A stretch of 64,000 bases of DNA from an uncultured Prevotellaceae bacterium (GCA_900314655.1 OMWC01000011.1:95455-159454), one strand, 5' to 3'. Positions 27,307-37,130 are shown, counted from the stretch's first letter. The notes: generated by a model not told the origin, from the letters alone. Translations and numbers: made by a program.

Positions 27307-30300
27307 ATGGTTCGACTTAGGATCCTTTTATGTCTCATTTTGTTTTCGGTTGTCGTGTCAGCACAACAACAGCACCACTATGAGCATGTCAGCACGCGCG
27401 GCTACAATGTTTACAGCATCTATAAAGACACGGAAGGCATCGTCTGGATAGGAACATCCGACGGACTCTTCACCTTTGCCCAGCTCTCTTCTCAAAGCCC
27501 GTTGTTCTACAAGCGCTCGGCAGCCCTTGAAAACATTGTTACCGATATTCAGGAAGACAATCTCCAGCGTCTGTGGCTTCACCTGCAGTCGAACGACTAT
27601 CTTGTCTATACACCCCATACGAATCAGGTCATCACCGACACAAAGGACTATCTGCGGCAGCAGGGCATTCAGGTTGCTCCCTACTTTTCGGCCAGTATCG
27701 ATGAGAAGGGGCGCGTCTGGTTCTTCCAGCAAGACAAGATTCACATCTGCGACTTCAAGGCGCAGCAGACCCGCCGTCTGCAGTTGCCCCCGAAGGCAGG
27801 AACCGTTCTAGCCATTACCTTCAGGGCGGGAAAGGCCTACGTGCTGACGGAGCATGCGCTCTATCAGGCCGACGAGCAGACGATGGCCCTGAAATATCTC
27901 AACACCTGTCCCATCGATCCTAACTCGATATCCATCTTCCTGCAGCTGACGGAGAACGGACAGCCCTGGGTTGCCGACCGCCACCGCGTGTATTGCCTGC
28001 AAAACGGCCAATGGAGCACTTTCAGCAATCTCAACAGCACCATCAAGGGACTCACGCCCACCAAAGGCAACCAGATGTATCTGTTCACCACGACCAACGG
28101 CATCTTCTCCTTCGACGGCGGTTTCGACGTCCAAAACACGACGCATATGCTGAAAGCACCACCGGGAATCAACGGCCTGATCAGCAACCATGTGGATGCC
28201 GTCTATTACGACCGACTGACCGACCACGTGTGGGTGGCCTATCATAAGCACCGCCTATCGGTCTATAAGCAGACTGGCAGCTGGTTCCGCAAGCAGCAGC
28301 TCATCAGCGAGGATTCGCAATTCACCGTCAACGACATCTTCTGCATGGCCGAAGCCCCCGATGGCACCTTGTGGATGGGCACCGAAGACAACGGCAGCTA
28401 TGCCCTTTCTCCCACAGGTGCCGTCCGCCAGCACCTCTTCCCCGGTCATTCCGTGACAGCCATCAGCTTCGATTCCGCTGGGCGCATGTGGACGGGCATC
28501 TATAACGACGCCCTCTATTGCAGCGACGGCCGCAAGTTCTTCGAGGGCAGTTCTGTCTATAAAGTCATTGAAGACGCAAGGGGCATGCTCTACGTCGTGA
28601 TCTTAGGCAATGGCATCTGGCGGCTCAACCCTTCAACAGGCGAATCCACGGTCCTGCCCTGCGACTCCAAATGGGTGATGGATGTGGCCATACACGGCAA
28701 CACCGCCTACTACGTGACCAACGATTATCTCTACCTTTTCAACACGCTGACCCTGAAGGAACAGCATTTCCCCATCTCCGTCCTCGGCAACCCGTCAATG
28801 ACCTACGGTACCAAAGCCATCGCTGCCGACAGCCATAACCGCCTCTGGGCCGTGAGCTACCGTCCGCATTCAGCGGTAAGTGTCTATGACGCAGACCGCA
28901 AAAAAGCCTATACGGTCGATGAAATGGGCAAATATCTCATCTACGGACTGGTTTATGCCGACGGGCAGACCATGTGGTTCTCCACGGATCAAGGCTTCGT
29001 CAGCGTGAAGACCACGGGCTCCGACAGCCTCCGCTTCGAGGTATTCCATTATGCCATGACCGCCCCCGGAGAGGGTATCTTCAACGACCGCGCCATCACC
29101 ATGCTCTCAGGCCATAGGCTGCTGGCCGGTTCCACGGATGGTTATCAGGTGGTAGATACAAAACTGTTGGCCCAGATGAATCGGCAGAAGACCACGTCGC
29201 CGCGTCTCATTGCCACCTCCCTGCGCATCAACGGTGTCTATGCTCAGCCGGGTGCCGAGCTCAACGGGCGCGTGCTCTACGGCTGCGACCTTCCTTATCT
29301 GAAGACGATAAATCTGGCCTACAACGAGAACAACGTGCGCCTGGAGTATGCACCGGCAGATTTTACCGCTTCTGTCTCTGCCGTTTACAGCTACCGCCTC
29401 GACAACGGACCCTGGCAACCTATGCAAGACGGCACGGTAAGCCTCAACAATATCCCGCCGGGCAGCCATCAGCTATATGTACGCGAGCAGTCGTTCGATG
29501 GCGAGCAGACCACCACCTACCCGCTGCTCGCGATCCAAGTGGCCCGTCCCTGGTGGGCTTCATGGCCGGCCATCATCGTCTATTCCCTGCTGTTGCTGCT
29601 GCTGGCATGGTGGGTGTGGCACTATCTGAAGAGTCGCAACCTGGAGCGAATGCGCCGCTACGAACTGGCCACGGAGGCCGAGCACGAAAGACGGCTGCAG
29701 CAGATGAAGACACAATTCTTCACCAACGTGAGCCACGACCTGCGCACACCGCTCTCGCTCGTGGTGTCGCCCGTGGAAGAACTGCTCCATACCGTGAAAG
29801 ATCCCGAGACGCACGGCGTGCTGGAGATAGTCGCCAAGAATGCCAACCGCCTCTACGACTTGGTCAACCGCCTGCTTGATTTCCATAAGTTGAACGAAGA
29901 CGGAGAGCGTCTTCATCTCACCCATACCGATCTGGTGGCCTTTGTCAAAGACCTTCCGGAGACCTTTGTGCTCGAAGCCGCCAAGCGACGTATCGACTTT
30001 GCGGTGAACACCACGGAGCCGCAACTGATGATGGATGTGGATATGGAGAAACTGGGCCGCATCCTCTGCAACCTCATCGGCAACTCATTCAAGTTCACCC
30101 CCGACGGCGGCAGCATCCATATCGATATTAGCCGTGAGGAGGAGAGTGCCAAATTGGTTGTGTCGGATACAGGAGCAGGTATCTCAGAGGCTGACAAGCC
30201 TCATGTCTTTGAAAAGTTTTATATGTCGAAAGACAAGAAACTCAACCGCCATATAGCCAGTACAGGCTTGGGCCTTTTCATCGTAGGCGACTATGTGAAT

Positions 30301-31206
30301 ATGCTCGGAGGCAAGGTTCAGCTGAGTGACAATGTGCCCCATGGTACGGTCATCACCATCACGTTGCCGCTCAAACAGCACGACGAGGTGTGGATGGAGA
30401 TGGAGGATGATACCGAAAGCCTTAACCTGAAGGGCACCGCCGACCTGGATGAACACTGCCCCACGCTGCTCCTCGTGGAAGACAACCACGACCTGCTCTC
30501 CTACATGGGAACCATCCTCGGCAAGCAATACCGCATCATGAAAGCCACCGACGGGCAGCAGGCCCTCAATATGCTGGAACAGGAACAGGCCGACATCATC
30601 ATCTCCGATGTGATGATGGAGGGAATGGACGGGCTCGAACTATGCCGCCGCGTCAAGGCCGACATCAATCTCTCGCATATCCCCTTCATCCTGCTCACCG
30701 CCAAGACCCTGGCCGAAGACGAACTGGAAGGTCTCCGCATGGGCGCCGACGACTATATCACCAAGCCTTTCCACATGGACGTGCTGCGCCAGCGCATCAG
30801 CCGAGTGCTGAAACGCCGGCAGGAAAGCCACGCCCAACTGCGGGAGAGCCTAGACCTGGAACCTTCAAAAATCGCCATTTCATCGCTCGATGAGCAACTT
30901 ATCAAGGACGCCAAGCGCATCATTGAGGATAACATCGGCAATCCCGACTTCACCATCGACCTATTGAGTGACGAGCTGCACATCCAGCGCAACAAACTCT
31001 TCAAGAAGATCAACGCCCTGACCGGAGTCACACCGCTCTATTTCGTACGCATGATTCGCATGAAGCGTGCCTGCCAGCTGCTGAAGGATAGCGGTCTCAC
31101 CGTTGCCGAAGTAGCTTATCAGGTGGGCTACAACTCCCCCAAGCGCTTCGCCCAGCACTTCAAGAACGAGTACGGCGTCACGCCCAGCGAGTATATAAAG
31201 AAATAG
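27307..31206 (+). CDS. hybrid two-component system regulator (HTCS)
   Basis: A 1299-residue fusion of sensor and regulator typical of Bacteroidetes polysaccharide loci. A signal peptide (LILFSVVVSAQQ) precedes a periplasmic sensor of two beta-propeller parts (EGIVWIGTSDGLF, DGTLWMGTEDNGS) and a Y_Y_Y domain (YSYRLDNGPWQ). A membrane helix follows (about 755-778). Inside the cell are the histidine kinase with H810 (NVSHDLRTPLS), the ATPase domain, a receiver with D1101 (IISDVMMEGMDG) and an AraC-type helix-turn-helix (VAEVAYQVGYNSPKRFAQHF). It likely senses a pectin-derived oligosaccharide for one of the nearby loci, but the target cannot be read. Confidence 0.95.
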   Translation: MVRLRILLCLILFSVVVSAQQQHHYEHVSTRGYNVYSIYKDTEGIVWIGTSDGLFTFAQLSSQSPLFYKRSAALENIVTDIQEDNLQRLWLHLQSNDYLVYTPHTNQVITDTKDYLRQQGIQVAPYFSASIDEKGRVWFFQQDKIHICDFKAQQTRRLQLPPKAGTVLAITFRAGKAYVLTEHALYQADEQTMALKYLNTCPIDPNSISIFLQLTENGQPWVADRHRVYCLQNGQWSTFSNLNSTIKGLTPTKGNQMYLFTTTNGIFSFDGGFDVQNTTHMLKAPPGINGLISNHVDAVYYDRLTDHVWVAYHKHRLSVYKQTGSWFRKQQLISEDSQFTVNDIFCMAEAPDGTLWMGTEDNGSYALSPTGAVRQHLFPGHSVTAISFDSAGRMWTGIYNDALYCSDGRKFFEGSSVYKVIEDARGMLYVVILGNGIWRLNPSTGESTVLPCDSKWVMDVAIHGNTAYYVTNDYLYLFNTLTLKEQHFPISVLGNPSMTYGTKAIAADSHNRLWAVSYRPHSAVSVYDADRKKAYTVDEMGKYLIYGLVYADGQTMWFSTDQGFVSVKTTGSDSLRFEVFHYAMTAPGEGIFNDRAITMLSGHRLLAGSTDGYQVVDTKLLAQMNRQKTTSPRLIATSLRINGVYAQPGAELNGRVLYGCDLPYLKTINLAYNENNVRLEYAPADFTASVSAVYSYRLDNGPWQPMQDGTVSLNNIPPGSHQLYVREQSFDGEQTTTYPLLAIQVARPWWASWPAIIVYSLLLLLLAWWVWHYLKSRNLERMRRYELATEAEHERRLQQMKTQFFTNVSHDLRTPLSLVVSPVEELLHTVKDPETHGVLEIVAKNANRLYDLVNRLLDFHKLNEDGERLHLTHTDLVAFVKDLPETFVLEAAKRRIDFAVNTTEPQLMMDVDMEKLGRILCNLIGNSFKFTPDGGSIHIDISREEESAKLVVSDTGAGISEADKPHVFEKFYMSKDKKLNRHIASTGLGLFIVGDYVNMLGGKVQLSDNVPHGTVITITLPLKQHDEVWMEMEDDTESLNLKGTADLDEHCPTLLLVEDNHDLLSYMGTILGKQYRIMKATDGQQALNMLEQEQADIIISDVMMEGMDGLELCRRVKADINLSHIPFILLTAKTLAEDELEGLRMGADDYITKPFHMDVLRQRISRVLKRRQESHAQLRESLDLEPSKIAISSLDEQLIKDAKRIIEDNIGNPDFTIDLLSDELHIQRNKLFKKINALTGVTPLYFVRMIRMKRACQLLKDSGLTVAEVAYQVGYNSPKRFAQHFKNEYGVTPSEYIKK

Positions 31207-31316
31207 GGACCCACCCCAGCCTTTGCCTATCGGCGATTTATGTCACGACTCGGCAATGACTAAGTAAACTTAACATTGCTCTCACTGCTCCATAAATTCC
31301 CTGTTTAGGGAGGGAG
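31207..31316. repeat. palindrome copy split by about 75 bp
   Basis: GACCCACCCCAGCC follows the HTCS stop at once. The expected second part, CCCTGTTTAGGGAGGGAG, appears only at about 31300-31316. The 75 bp between have no recognised content. It looks like one repeat copy interrupted by an insertion. Confidence 0.5.
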
Positions 31317-31337
31317 ACCAACACCTAACACCCAAAT

Positions 31338-31787
31338 TTTTGTGTTTTAGGGTGCACGGGTGCCACATCGCCTTTGTTTAAAGGGCTGGCACCCTCTCCG
31401 AAAGGGTGTCACGGGTGCCACAAGGGTGCTACAGGAGAGAGACCCACCCCAGCTGGAGACCCACCCCAACCCTCCCTTCTCTATTTTCTCTAGAGAATTT
31501 CTCGCTTCCGATGATGTTTTGCATGGCTTTCGATGATACTTTGCAGAAAATTCTCTAGAGAATTAATCAACGCTAACCAAAACCTTACCCCAATGACAAG
31601 CTCCCTCCCTAAACAGGGAGGGCTGGGGTGGGTCTCTTTCCTAAACAGGGAGGGCAGGGGTGGGTCTCCCTTTTTGTGGCACCCTTGTGGCACCCGTGAC
31701 ACCCTTTCGGAGAGGGTGCCAGCCCTTTAAACAAAGGCGATGTGGCACCCGTGCACCCTAAAATCGAAAATTTCGCGCGCACGCGCG
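31338..31787. repeat. long inverted-repeat element, copy B
   Basis: Second copy of the element at 561-983. Arms of about 73 bp lie at 31348-31420 and 31690-31763. The core is at 31480-31600, followed by two CCCTCCC palindromes (31601-31672). Left flank TTTTTGTGTTTTAGGG and right flank AAATCGAAAATTTCGCGCGC match copy A in the same orientation, while the core is inverted relative to copy A. With the split palindrome before it, it fills most of the 813 bp between the HTCS and LRR genes; no gene is seen in the rest. Confidence 0.9.
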
Positions 31788-31907
31788 TAAGAATTTTCAT
31801 CCTTCATCTTTCGTCTTGGAAACGCGCCAACGGCAACCCTTGATGGTATCGGATCGTAACAAAATGGGGTCGCTTTTGTGTAAATGATTGTTTTTGAGAC
31901 ATTTTTA

Positions 31908-31940
31908 TTTGCAACTTATAATTTCAGCGTTATATCTTTG
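31908..31940 (+). promoter_or_regulatory. promoter for the LRR protein gene
   Basis: TTTG at 31908-31911 and TATCTTTG at 31933-31940 with a 21-bp spacer. The start codon is 80 bp downstream, leaving an untranslated leader of about 70 bases. Confidence 0.7.
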
Positions 31941-32019
31941 CGCCGTCTTATTGAACAAAACGGATAAACCGTGTAACTCAAGTTATTAACATTATTAATT
32001 TTATTTTCAAGTAATTCTT

Positions 32020-34344
32020 ATGATTACATCTAATCTTTACTCAATGAGTGTTAAAGAACTGGTAACAAGGCTATCAGTCTTGTTGGTCGTATGCGCTTTT
32101 GCCGTGTCGGCAAAGGCAACGCTAACTATCGAGCCTATCCCAGGTGAGGATAAGGGATACAAGATTACTGTCAATGAACCCGCCGACTTAGGTCCTGCTG
32201 CTATTGGTAATTCTAACAATGTTTTTTATACGGATGAAGATGGCAATGAGGTTAAAGTCAGTGAGGTAAAAGAATTGGTTATCGTTACAGCCTCAGGTGT
32301 TTCTATCGGGAATGGTGAATGTGAGAACTTGGCAACCAAGTTCACCTCACTGAATTATTTGGATCTGGAGAACTGCTCTATCAATAACGTTGACAAAACT
32401 TTGCCACAAGGCGCAAACAAGAATCCTCTTGTGAATTTTAACAGTTCGACAAGCATCAAGACCCTCGTGTTCCCGAATACCGACGGGATGGTTATTCCCA
32501 CAAAAACTTTCGAAAACAATACAATTCTTGAGACTGTTATTTTCCCAGACAGAGCCTCTTCTACAGGAACATACCAAATAATGAGTTATGCATTTTTAAG
32601 TTCCAATGTTAAGACTGTTAGTTTAGGCAAAGGTTACTCAATTCCTGATATGGCTGCTACAGAAGGACAATATAAGTCAGCATCTGGCTCTGGCTTAAGT
32701 ATCTTTGAACATTGTAAAGAACTGAAAAACGTTGTTTTTGATAACAGTATCACCAATTTAGGAGAAAGGGCTTTTTCTGCAACTTATAATCTTGAATACG
32801 TTGTATTGCCCGAAGATTTGAAACACATGGGATATCTTTGTTTCAAGGAAAGCGGAATCCGTACAATAACCATTCCTGACAACATGGATCTTACTGAGCC
32901 AGACAAGCGAAATGGCCTTCAGATTTTCCAAGGTTGTATTCGATTAACAAATATATATGTAAATACAGACAATCTTAAGGCCTATAATGCCGTCTTGATG
33001 GAACCAAACCAGACATATAACTTCACGTGGGGAGCAGGAGACAATCCGACATATTCCCAAGCAGATTATAACTCTACCTCAACATGGTCAGGTTCCGACT
33101 ATCAAGCTGACTCACCTTTTAATAATAAAAGTTATACCGTGCCTGTTCTCCATTATCCAGGAACGATTACTGCCATTAATAACTATCGTGTTCCAAAGTA
33201 CATGCACTATTCTTTAGTTGATCCCGAAACAGGGACGACTTGGCCTGCAAGCAATGAAATTAATGCATACGATCCAATTACAGTAGATGGCGAAAGGTAT
33301 CGAGCCTATTCTGATGATGATGTTATGAGCGATTACGGCGGTTGGAGACAATTTATTCTTGGCAACAACATCTTCAAGGAGCAGAGAGTGTTCTACGATG
33401 AGCGCATTAAGGAAAGCCGTTGGTATTCTATATGCTTGCCTATCAACATGACCGAAGCTCAGTTTATGAACGCATACGGTGTTGGTGCTGCGCTGCATGA
33501 GTTCACTGGTGCTGAATATGATGAAGAGAGCAATATGATTGTTCTGAAGTTTGACACACCTGCTCAGGTTGAAGGTGGTTACCTGCTCAAGAAGAACGTG
33601 CCCTATATGATACATCCTGCAAAAATCAAGTTCACTAAGAGAAAAGAGGTTCAAATCGCTGATCTCAATGGAGGTGTGGAGTTTGTCAAAGAGACTGTGG
33701 AAGGGCAGGAACAATACAAGACCACCGAAGTAATTGCTACTTTTGACGTGGAGAGTGACCTTTTCGTAAGATGGGATGTCTTACTGGCTGGAGGAAATGC
33801 TTACGCACAAGCTATCGCTGAAGTTGAGGAAAATACGACGGCTGCTCTTGAAGAAAATGCTCAAACAAGACGTTTCACGAACGATAAGTTCCCGTCGGTT
33901 GACTATACTTTCAGAGGCAGTTATCTGGGTGCAACTATTTATGGTCCTGCAGATACTGGCGGAAAGCAGAAGCAAATGGGCACATCCCCGAACCTTCCTG
34001 TCGGTGCATACTATCTCGGCTATCAATCAGGAATGTCAGAGCCTAAATTCTTCAAAGCAAAAGGCACAGCCGTATGGTCACCTTATTGTGCGCTGGTAGA
34101 GGCTGCCGACGTAGCTGCTGGTGGTGGAAACGGCGCAAAAGAGTTCAATGTGCTTAGCGTTGATTTTAACAAGTCGGATGTCGTCGTGACCAAGATTGGC
34201 AGCCCAACCATTCAGATTCCGGTAATTAAGAGCGACAGTAAGATCTACAATCTCAATGGTCAGGTGGTTCGTGAAAACTCTAAGGACACCAGTGGTCTGA
34301 AAGGTATCTATGTTGTAGGTGGTAAGAAAGTAATATTCAACTAA
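32020..34344 (+). CDS. secreted BspA-type leucine-rich repeat protein
   Basis: A 774-residue exported protein. A hydrophobic signal sequence (LVTRLSVLLVVCAFAVSAKA) follows a short N-terminal extension; a start at 32044 is also possible. Residues about 95-310 hold LRR_5 units (KTFENNTILETVIFP, IFEHCKELKNVVF, AFSATYNLEYVVLP). The C-terminus is the IYNLNGQVV - GIYVVGGKKV tail. The gene looks clearly more AT-rich than its neighbours, which may mean recent acquisition. BspA-like proteins bind host or substrate surfaces; no ligand can be named. A small acidic protein follows 16 bp downstream. Confidence 0.8.
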   Translation: MITSNLYSMSVKELVTRLSVLLVVCAFAVSAKATLTIEPIPGEDKGYKITVNEPADLGPAAIGNSNNVFYTDEDGNEVKVSEVKELVIVTASGVSIGNGECENLATKFTSLNYLDLENCSINNVDKTLPQGANKNPLVNFNSSTSIKTLVFPNTDGMVIPTKTFENNTILETVIFPDRASSTGTYQIMSYAFLSSNVKTVSLGKGYSIPDMAATEGQYKSASGSGLSIFEHCKELKNVVFDNSITNLGERAFSATYNLEYVVLPEDLKHMGYLCFKESGIRTITIPDNMDLTEPDKRNGLQIFQGCIRLTNIYVNTDNLKAYNAVLMEPNQTYNFTWGAGDNPTYSQADYNSTSTWSGSDYQADSPFNNKSYTVPVLHYPGTITAINNYRVPKYMHYSLVDPETGTTWPASNEINAYDPITVDGERYRAYSDDDVMSDYGGWRQFILGNNIFKEQRVFYDERIKESRWYSICLPINMTEAQFMNAYGVGAALHEFTGAEYDEESNMIVLKFDTPAQVEGGYLLKKNVPYMIHPAKIKFTKRKEVQIADLNGGVEFVKETVEGQEQYKTTEVIATFDVESDLFVRWDVLLAGGNAYAQAIAEVEENTTAALEENAQTRRFTNDKFPSVDYTFRGSYLGATIYGPADTGGKQKQMGTSPNLPVGAYYLGYQSGMSEPKFFKAKGTAVWSPYCALVEAADVAAGGGNGAKEFNVLSVDFNKSDVVVTKIGSPTIQIPVIKSDSKIYNLNGQVVRENSKDTSGLKGIYVVGGKKVIFN

Positions 34345-34360
34345 AAAAGAGACTCAAGTT

Positions 34361-34591
34361 ATGAAAAAAGTATATATTTCACCCAAGGCGTTGATTCTTA
34401 ATATAGACGACGAAAGCGCACTCTGCGCAGCAACAACCCCTACCGTAGGTGGTCAGATTACAGGTTCTGACTATGAAGATATTGTTACGACCCCCATCGG
34501 TGAGGGAGATGTTCCTATCACTGCCAAGGAAGGCGGCGACTTCTTCGACGAGCCGGTGACCGTGAGTTCGCTCTGGGGTGATGAAGAATAA
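34361..34591 (+). CDS. small acidic protein, 76 aa, paired with the LRR protein
   Basis: A 76-residue protein with a basic start (MKKVYISPKA), a short hydrophobic LILNIDDESALCAA segment and an acidic C-terminal half ending SLWGDEE. It has the same architecture and gene position as the 63-residue protein at 308-499. There is one cysteine and no signal peptide. It ends about 100 bp before a strong terminator. Function is unknown; the ESALCAATTP segment could be a processing point of a peptide precursor, but that is speculation. Confidence 0.75.
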   Translation: MKKVYISPKALILNIDDESALCAATTPTVGGQITGSDYEDIVTTPIGEGDVPITAKEGGDFFDEPVTVSSLWGDEE

Positions 34592-34692
34592 GTGAAAGTT
34601 ATTAGTTATTATTATATCGAAAAAAAACAGAGAATAGTTTTTTATCATTTATTGAGTTAGTTATTTATTTAGGAAGTTACATCTAAATGAGG

Positions 34693-34727
34693 AAAAGCGC
34701 CTCGCTGAGAAGCGGGGCGCTTTTTTT
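34693..34727 (+). terminator. rho-independent terminator after the LRR/small protein pair
   Basis: AAAAGCGCC-TCGCT and AGCG-GGGCGC form a GC-rich hairpin with a GAGA loop, followed by seven T residues. The 370 bp between 34591 and 34962 hold this, a gene remnant and the dapB promoter. Confidence 0.85.
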
Positions 34728-34806
34728 AGTATTCACAGATCATCTTGGCCATGTCGTTGAGGGCCATGCATTGGTCACGGCGGATGGTGAGGTGCTCGTG
34801 GTGCAA
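34726..34806 (-). pseudogene. possible C-terminal gene remnant
   Basis: On the minus strand a frame ending in TAA at 34726-34728 reads HHEHLTIRRDQCMALNDMAK and four more residues. The sequence is protein-like and sits in otherwise AT-rich spacer, without a start codon. The parent gene was not recognised. Confidence 0.35.
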
Positions 34807-34907
34807 AGAATTACAAATCTTTTCAAAAGTGTACGAAGTTAAACCCTTTTTTCGTATCTTTGGATAAGATACTTGCGTTCGACAAAACAAATAAAAAACG
34901 AGTTTTA

Positions 34908-34939
34908 TTTGCTTTTGTTCTCACTTATTCGTATCTTTG
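34908..34939 (+). promoter_or_regulatory. promoter for the dapB-lepB operon
   Basis: TTTG at 34908-34911, 20-bp spacer, TATCTTTG at 34932-34939, 22 bp before the dapB start codon. Confidence 0.7.
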
Positions 34940-34961
34940 CAGCGTTTAATTCGAATTAATT

Positions 34962-35687
34962 ATGAAAATAGCTTTGATTGGCTACGGCAAGATGGGCAAG
35001 ATGATAGAGCAGATAGCCCGTGAGCGTGGCCACGAAATTGTGAGTATTATCGATATTGATAACCAGGAGGACTTCGAGAGCGAGGCCTTCGCTTCGGCTG
35101 ATGTGGCCATTGAGTTCACGGCGCCGCAGGCTGCCTACGGTAACTTCCTGAAATGCTTTGCCAAAGGGGTGAAGGTGGTTTCGGGCAGTACGGGCTGGAA
35201 GAAGGATCATCAGGCTGACGTGGAACGCCTGATAGGTGAGGGCAATACACTGTTCTGGGCCAGTAACTTCTCGGTGGGTGTGGCCGTGTTCTCGGCTGTG
35301 AACCGTTATCTGGCTAAGATTATGAACGGATTCCCCCAGTATGATGCACACATGGAAGAGACGCACCATATCCACAAGATTGATGCGCCCAGCGGCACGG
35401 CTATCACGCTGGCCGAAGGCATTCTGGAAAATCTGGACCGCAAGACCAGTTGGATAAAAGGCGAAGAGAACAAGCCTTACGATCCGCAGACGCTCCGTAT
35501 CGATTCGCTGCGCCGTGGCGAGGTGCCCGGCATTCATACCGTGCGCTATGACTCTGAGGCCGATTGCATCACGATTACCCACGATGCCCATTCGCGTAAG
35601 GGCTTCGCCTTGGGGGCTGTGTTGGCCGCAGAATACACGAAGGAGCACCAGGGATTGCTCACGATTGAGGATATGTTTAATTTCTAA
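34962..35687 (+). CDS. dapB: 4-hydroxy-tetrahydrodipicolinate reductase
   Basis: A 241-residue cytoplasmic enzyme of lysine and diaminopimelate synthesis. It reduces the HTPA product of DapA with NAD(P)H. It shows the nucleotide-binding IGYGKMGKMIEQIA at the N-terminus, DVAIEFTAP, SGSTGW, the family signature EETHHIHKIDAPSGTAITLA and a C-terminal GAVLAAEY. The protein is slightly short compared with E. coli (273), as usual in Bacteroidetes. It heads an operon with lepB 6 bp downstream. Confidence 0.95.
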   Translation: MKIALIGYGKMGKMIEQIARERGHEIVSIIDIDNQEDFESEAFASADVAIEFTAPQAAYGNFLKCFAKGVKVVSGSTGWKKDHQADVERLIGEGNTLFWASNFSVGVAVFSAVNRYLAKIMNGFPQYDAHMEETHHIHKIDAPSGTAITLAEGILENLDRKTSWIKGEENKPYDPQTLRIDSLRRGEVPGIHTVRYDSEADCITITHDAHSRKGFALGAVLAAEYTKEHQGLLTIEDMFNF

Positions 35688-35693
35688 GAAACG

Positions 35694-37130
35694 ATGATTG
35701 ACAAGAAAAAGAAGAATCTGAATCCGGCGGTGCAATGGACCAAGTTTATCGTGGTCCTGGTGATTTGGCTGGCATTTCTGTATTGGGTGAAGTCATGGTG
35801 GGGACTGCTCGTGGTGCCTTTCATCTTTGATGTATATATCACGAAGAAGATCCGGTGGCAGTGGTGGAAAGATGCCGAAGGCCCCGTGAAGTTCATCATG
35901 TCGTGGGTGGATGCACTGGTGTTTGCGCTGGTGGCCGTCTATTTCATCAATCTGTTCCTTTTCCAGAACTATGTGATTCCTTCTTCGTCGCTGGAAAAGT
36001 CGTTGCTTACGGGCGACTACCTCTTCGTTTCGAAGGTGAGCTACGGACCGCGTATCCCGCAGACACCGCTGACGATGCCGCTCACGCAGCACACGCTGCC
36101 GCTGTTCGACTGTAAGTCGTACATCGAATGGCCGCAGTGGGACTACCGCCGTGTGAAAGGTCTGGGCAAGGTGGAACTCAACGACATCGTGGTGTTCAAC
36201 TATCCTGCCGGCGATACCATCTGCACCAATTCGCGTTATCAGGCAGCTGACTATTATCTGATGTGCTATTCATTCGGTGAACAGCTGGTGGAGAACAAAC
36301 CTCAGGTGGATTCGCTCAATCCGCAGCAGCAGTGGGACTACTATCAGCAGCTGTATAATGTGGGACGCCAGTATATCCGCGACAACCAGCCGGAATATGG
36401 AGCCGTGGATAGCCGTCCTGCCGACCGCAGGGAAAACTACGTGAAACGTTGCGTGGGACTGCCCGGACAGACGCTCCAAATCAAGGATCGAATCATCTAT
36501 CTGGACGGCAAGGCCAACAAGGAACCCGATAATGTGCAATATACCTACTTCGTGAAACTGAAGGGACAGTTGCCCGACGAACTGCTCAAGGAACTGGGCA
36601 TCTCGATGGAAGACCTGACCAGCCTGAACCAGAACGGCTATATGCCGCTGACAAAGGCTGCCGTGAAAGCCCTTTCGGCACGCAAGGATCTGGTGGAAAG
36701 CATCCGCCTGAACACCAACTCGTTTGCGGGAGAGGTGTATCCGCTGAATGCCAATACCGGTTGGACGCGCGACAACTACGGTCCCGTGTGGATTCCGAAG
36801 AAGGGAGCCACGTTGAAACTCTCCATGCAGAGTATTGCTGTCTATGACCGTCCTATCCGCGTCTATGAAGGCAACGACCTGCAGGTGAAAGGCGGTAAGA
36901 TCTACATCAACGGGAAAGAGACCGACAGTTATACGTTCAAGATGGACTATTACTGGATGATGGGTGATAACCGCCATAACTCGGCCGACTCCCGTTACTG
37001 GGGTTTTGTGCCGGAAGACCATGTGGTGGGTAAGCCTATCTTCATCTGGTGGAGCAGCGACCCCGACCGTGGTGGCTTCGGTGGCATTCGCTGGAAGCGA
37101 CTGTTCCGCTGGGTGGATGATATAAAATAA
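35694..37130 (+). CDS. lepB: signal peptidase I
   Basis: A 478-residue inner-membrane serine protease that removes signal peptides from exported proteins. Two hydrophobic segments (about 17-50 and 68-92) are followed by the catalytic region NYVIPSSSLEKSLLTGDYLFV (serine among S97-S99). The general-base lysine region is YVKRCVGLPGQTLQIKD, and the C-terminal box is MMGDNRHNSADSRYWGFV. It is longer than E. coli LepB because of an insert between the boxes, as in other Bacteroidales. It lies in the dapB-lepB-S26-wbqC operon. Confidence 0.93.
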   Translation: MIDKKKKNLNPAVQWTKFIVVLVIWLAFLYWVKSWWGLLVVPFIFDVYITKKIRWQWWKDAEGPVKFIMSWVDALVFALVAVYFINLFLFQNYVIPSSSLEKSLLTGDYLFVSKVSYGPRIPQTPLTMPLTQHTLPLFDCKSYIEWPQWDYRRVKGLGKVELNDIVVFNYPAGDTICTNSRYQAADYYLMCYSFGEQLVENKPQVDSLNPQQQWDYYQQLYNVGRQYIRDNQPEYGAVDSRPADRRENYVKRCVGLPGQTLQIKDRIIYLDGKANKEPDNVQYTYFVKLKGQLPDELLKELGISMEDLTSLNQNGYMPLTKAAVKALSARKDLVESIRLNTNSFAGEVYPLNANTGWTRDNYGPVWIPKKGATLKLSMQSIAVYDRPIRVYEGNDLQVKGGKIYINGKETDSYTFKMDYYWMMGDNRHNSADSRYWGFVPEDHVVGKPIFIWWSSDPDRGGFGGIRWKRLFRWVDDIK

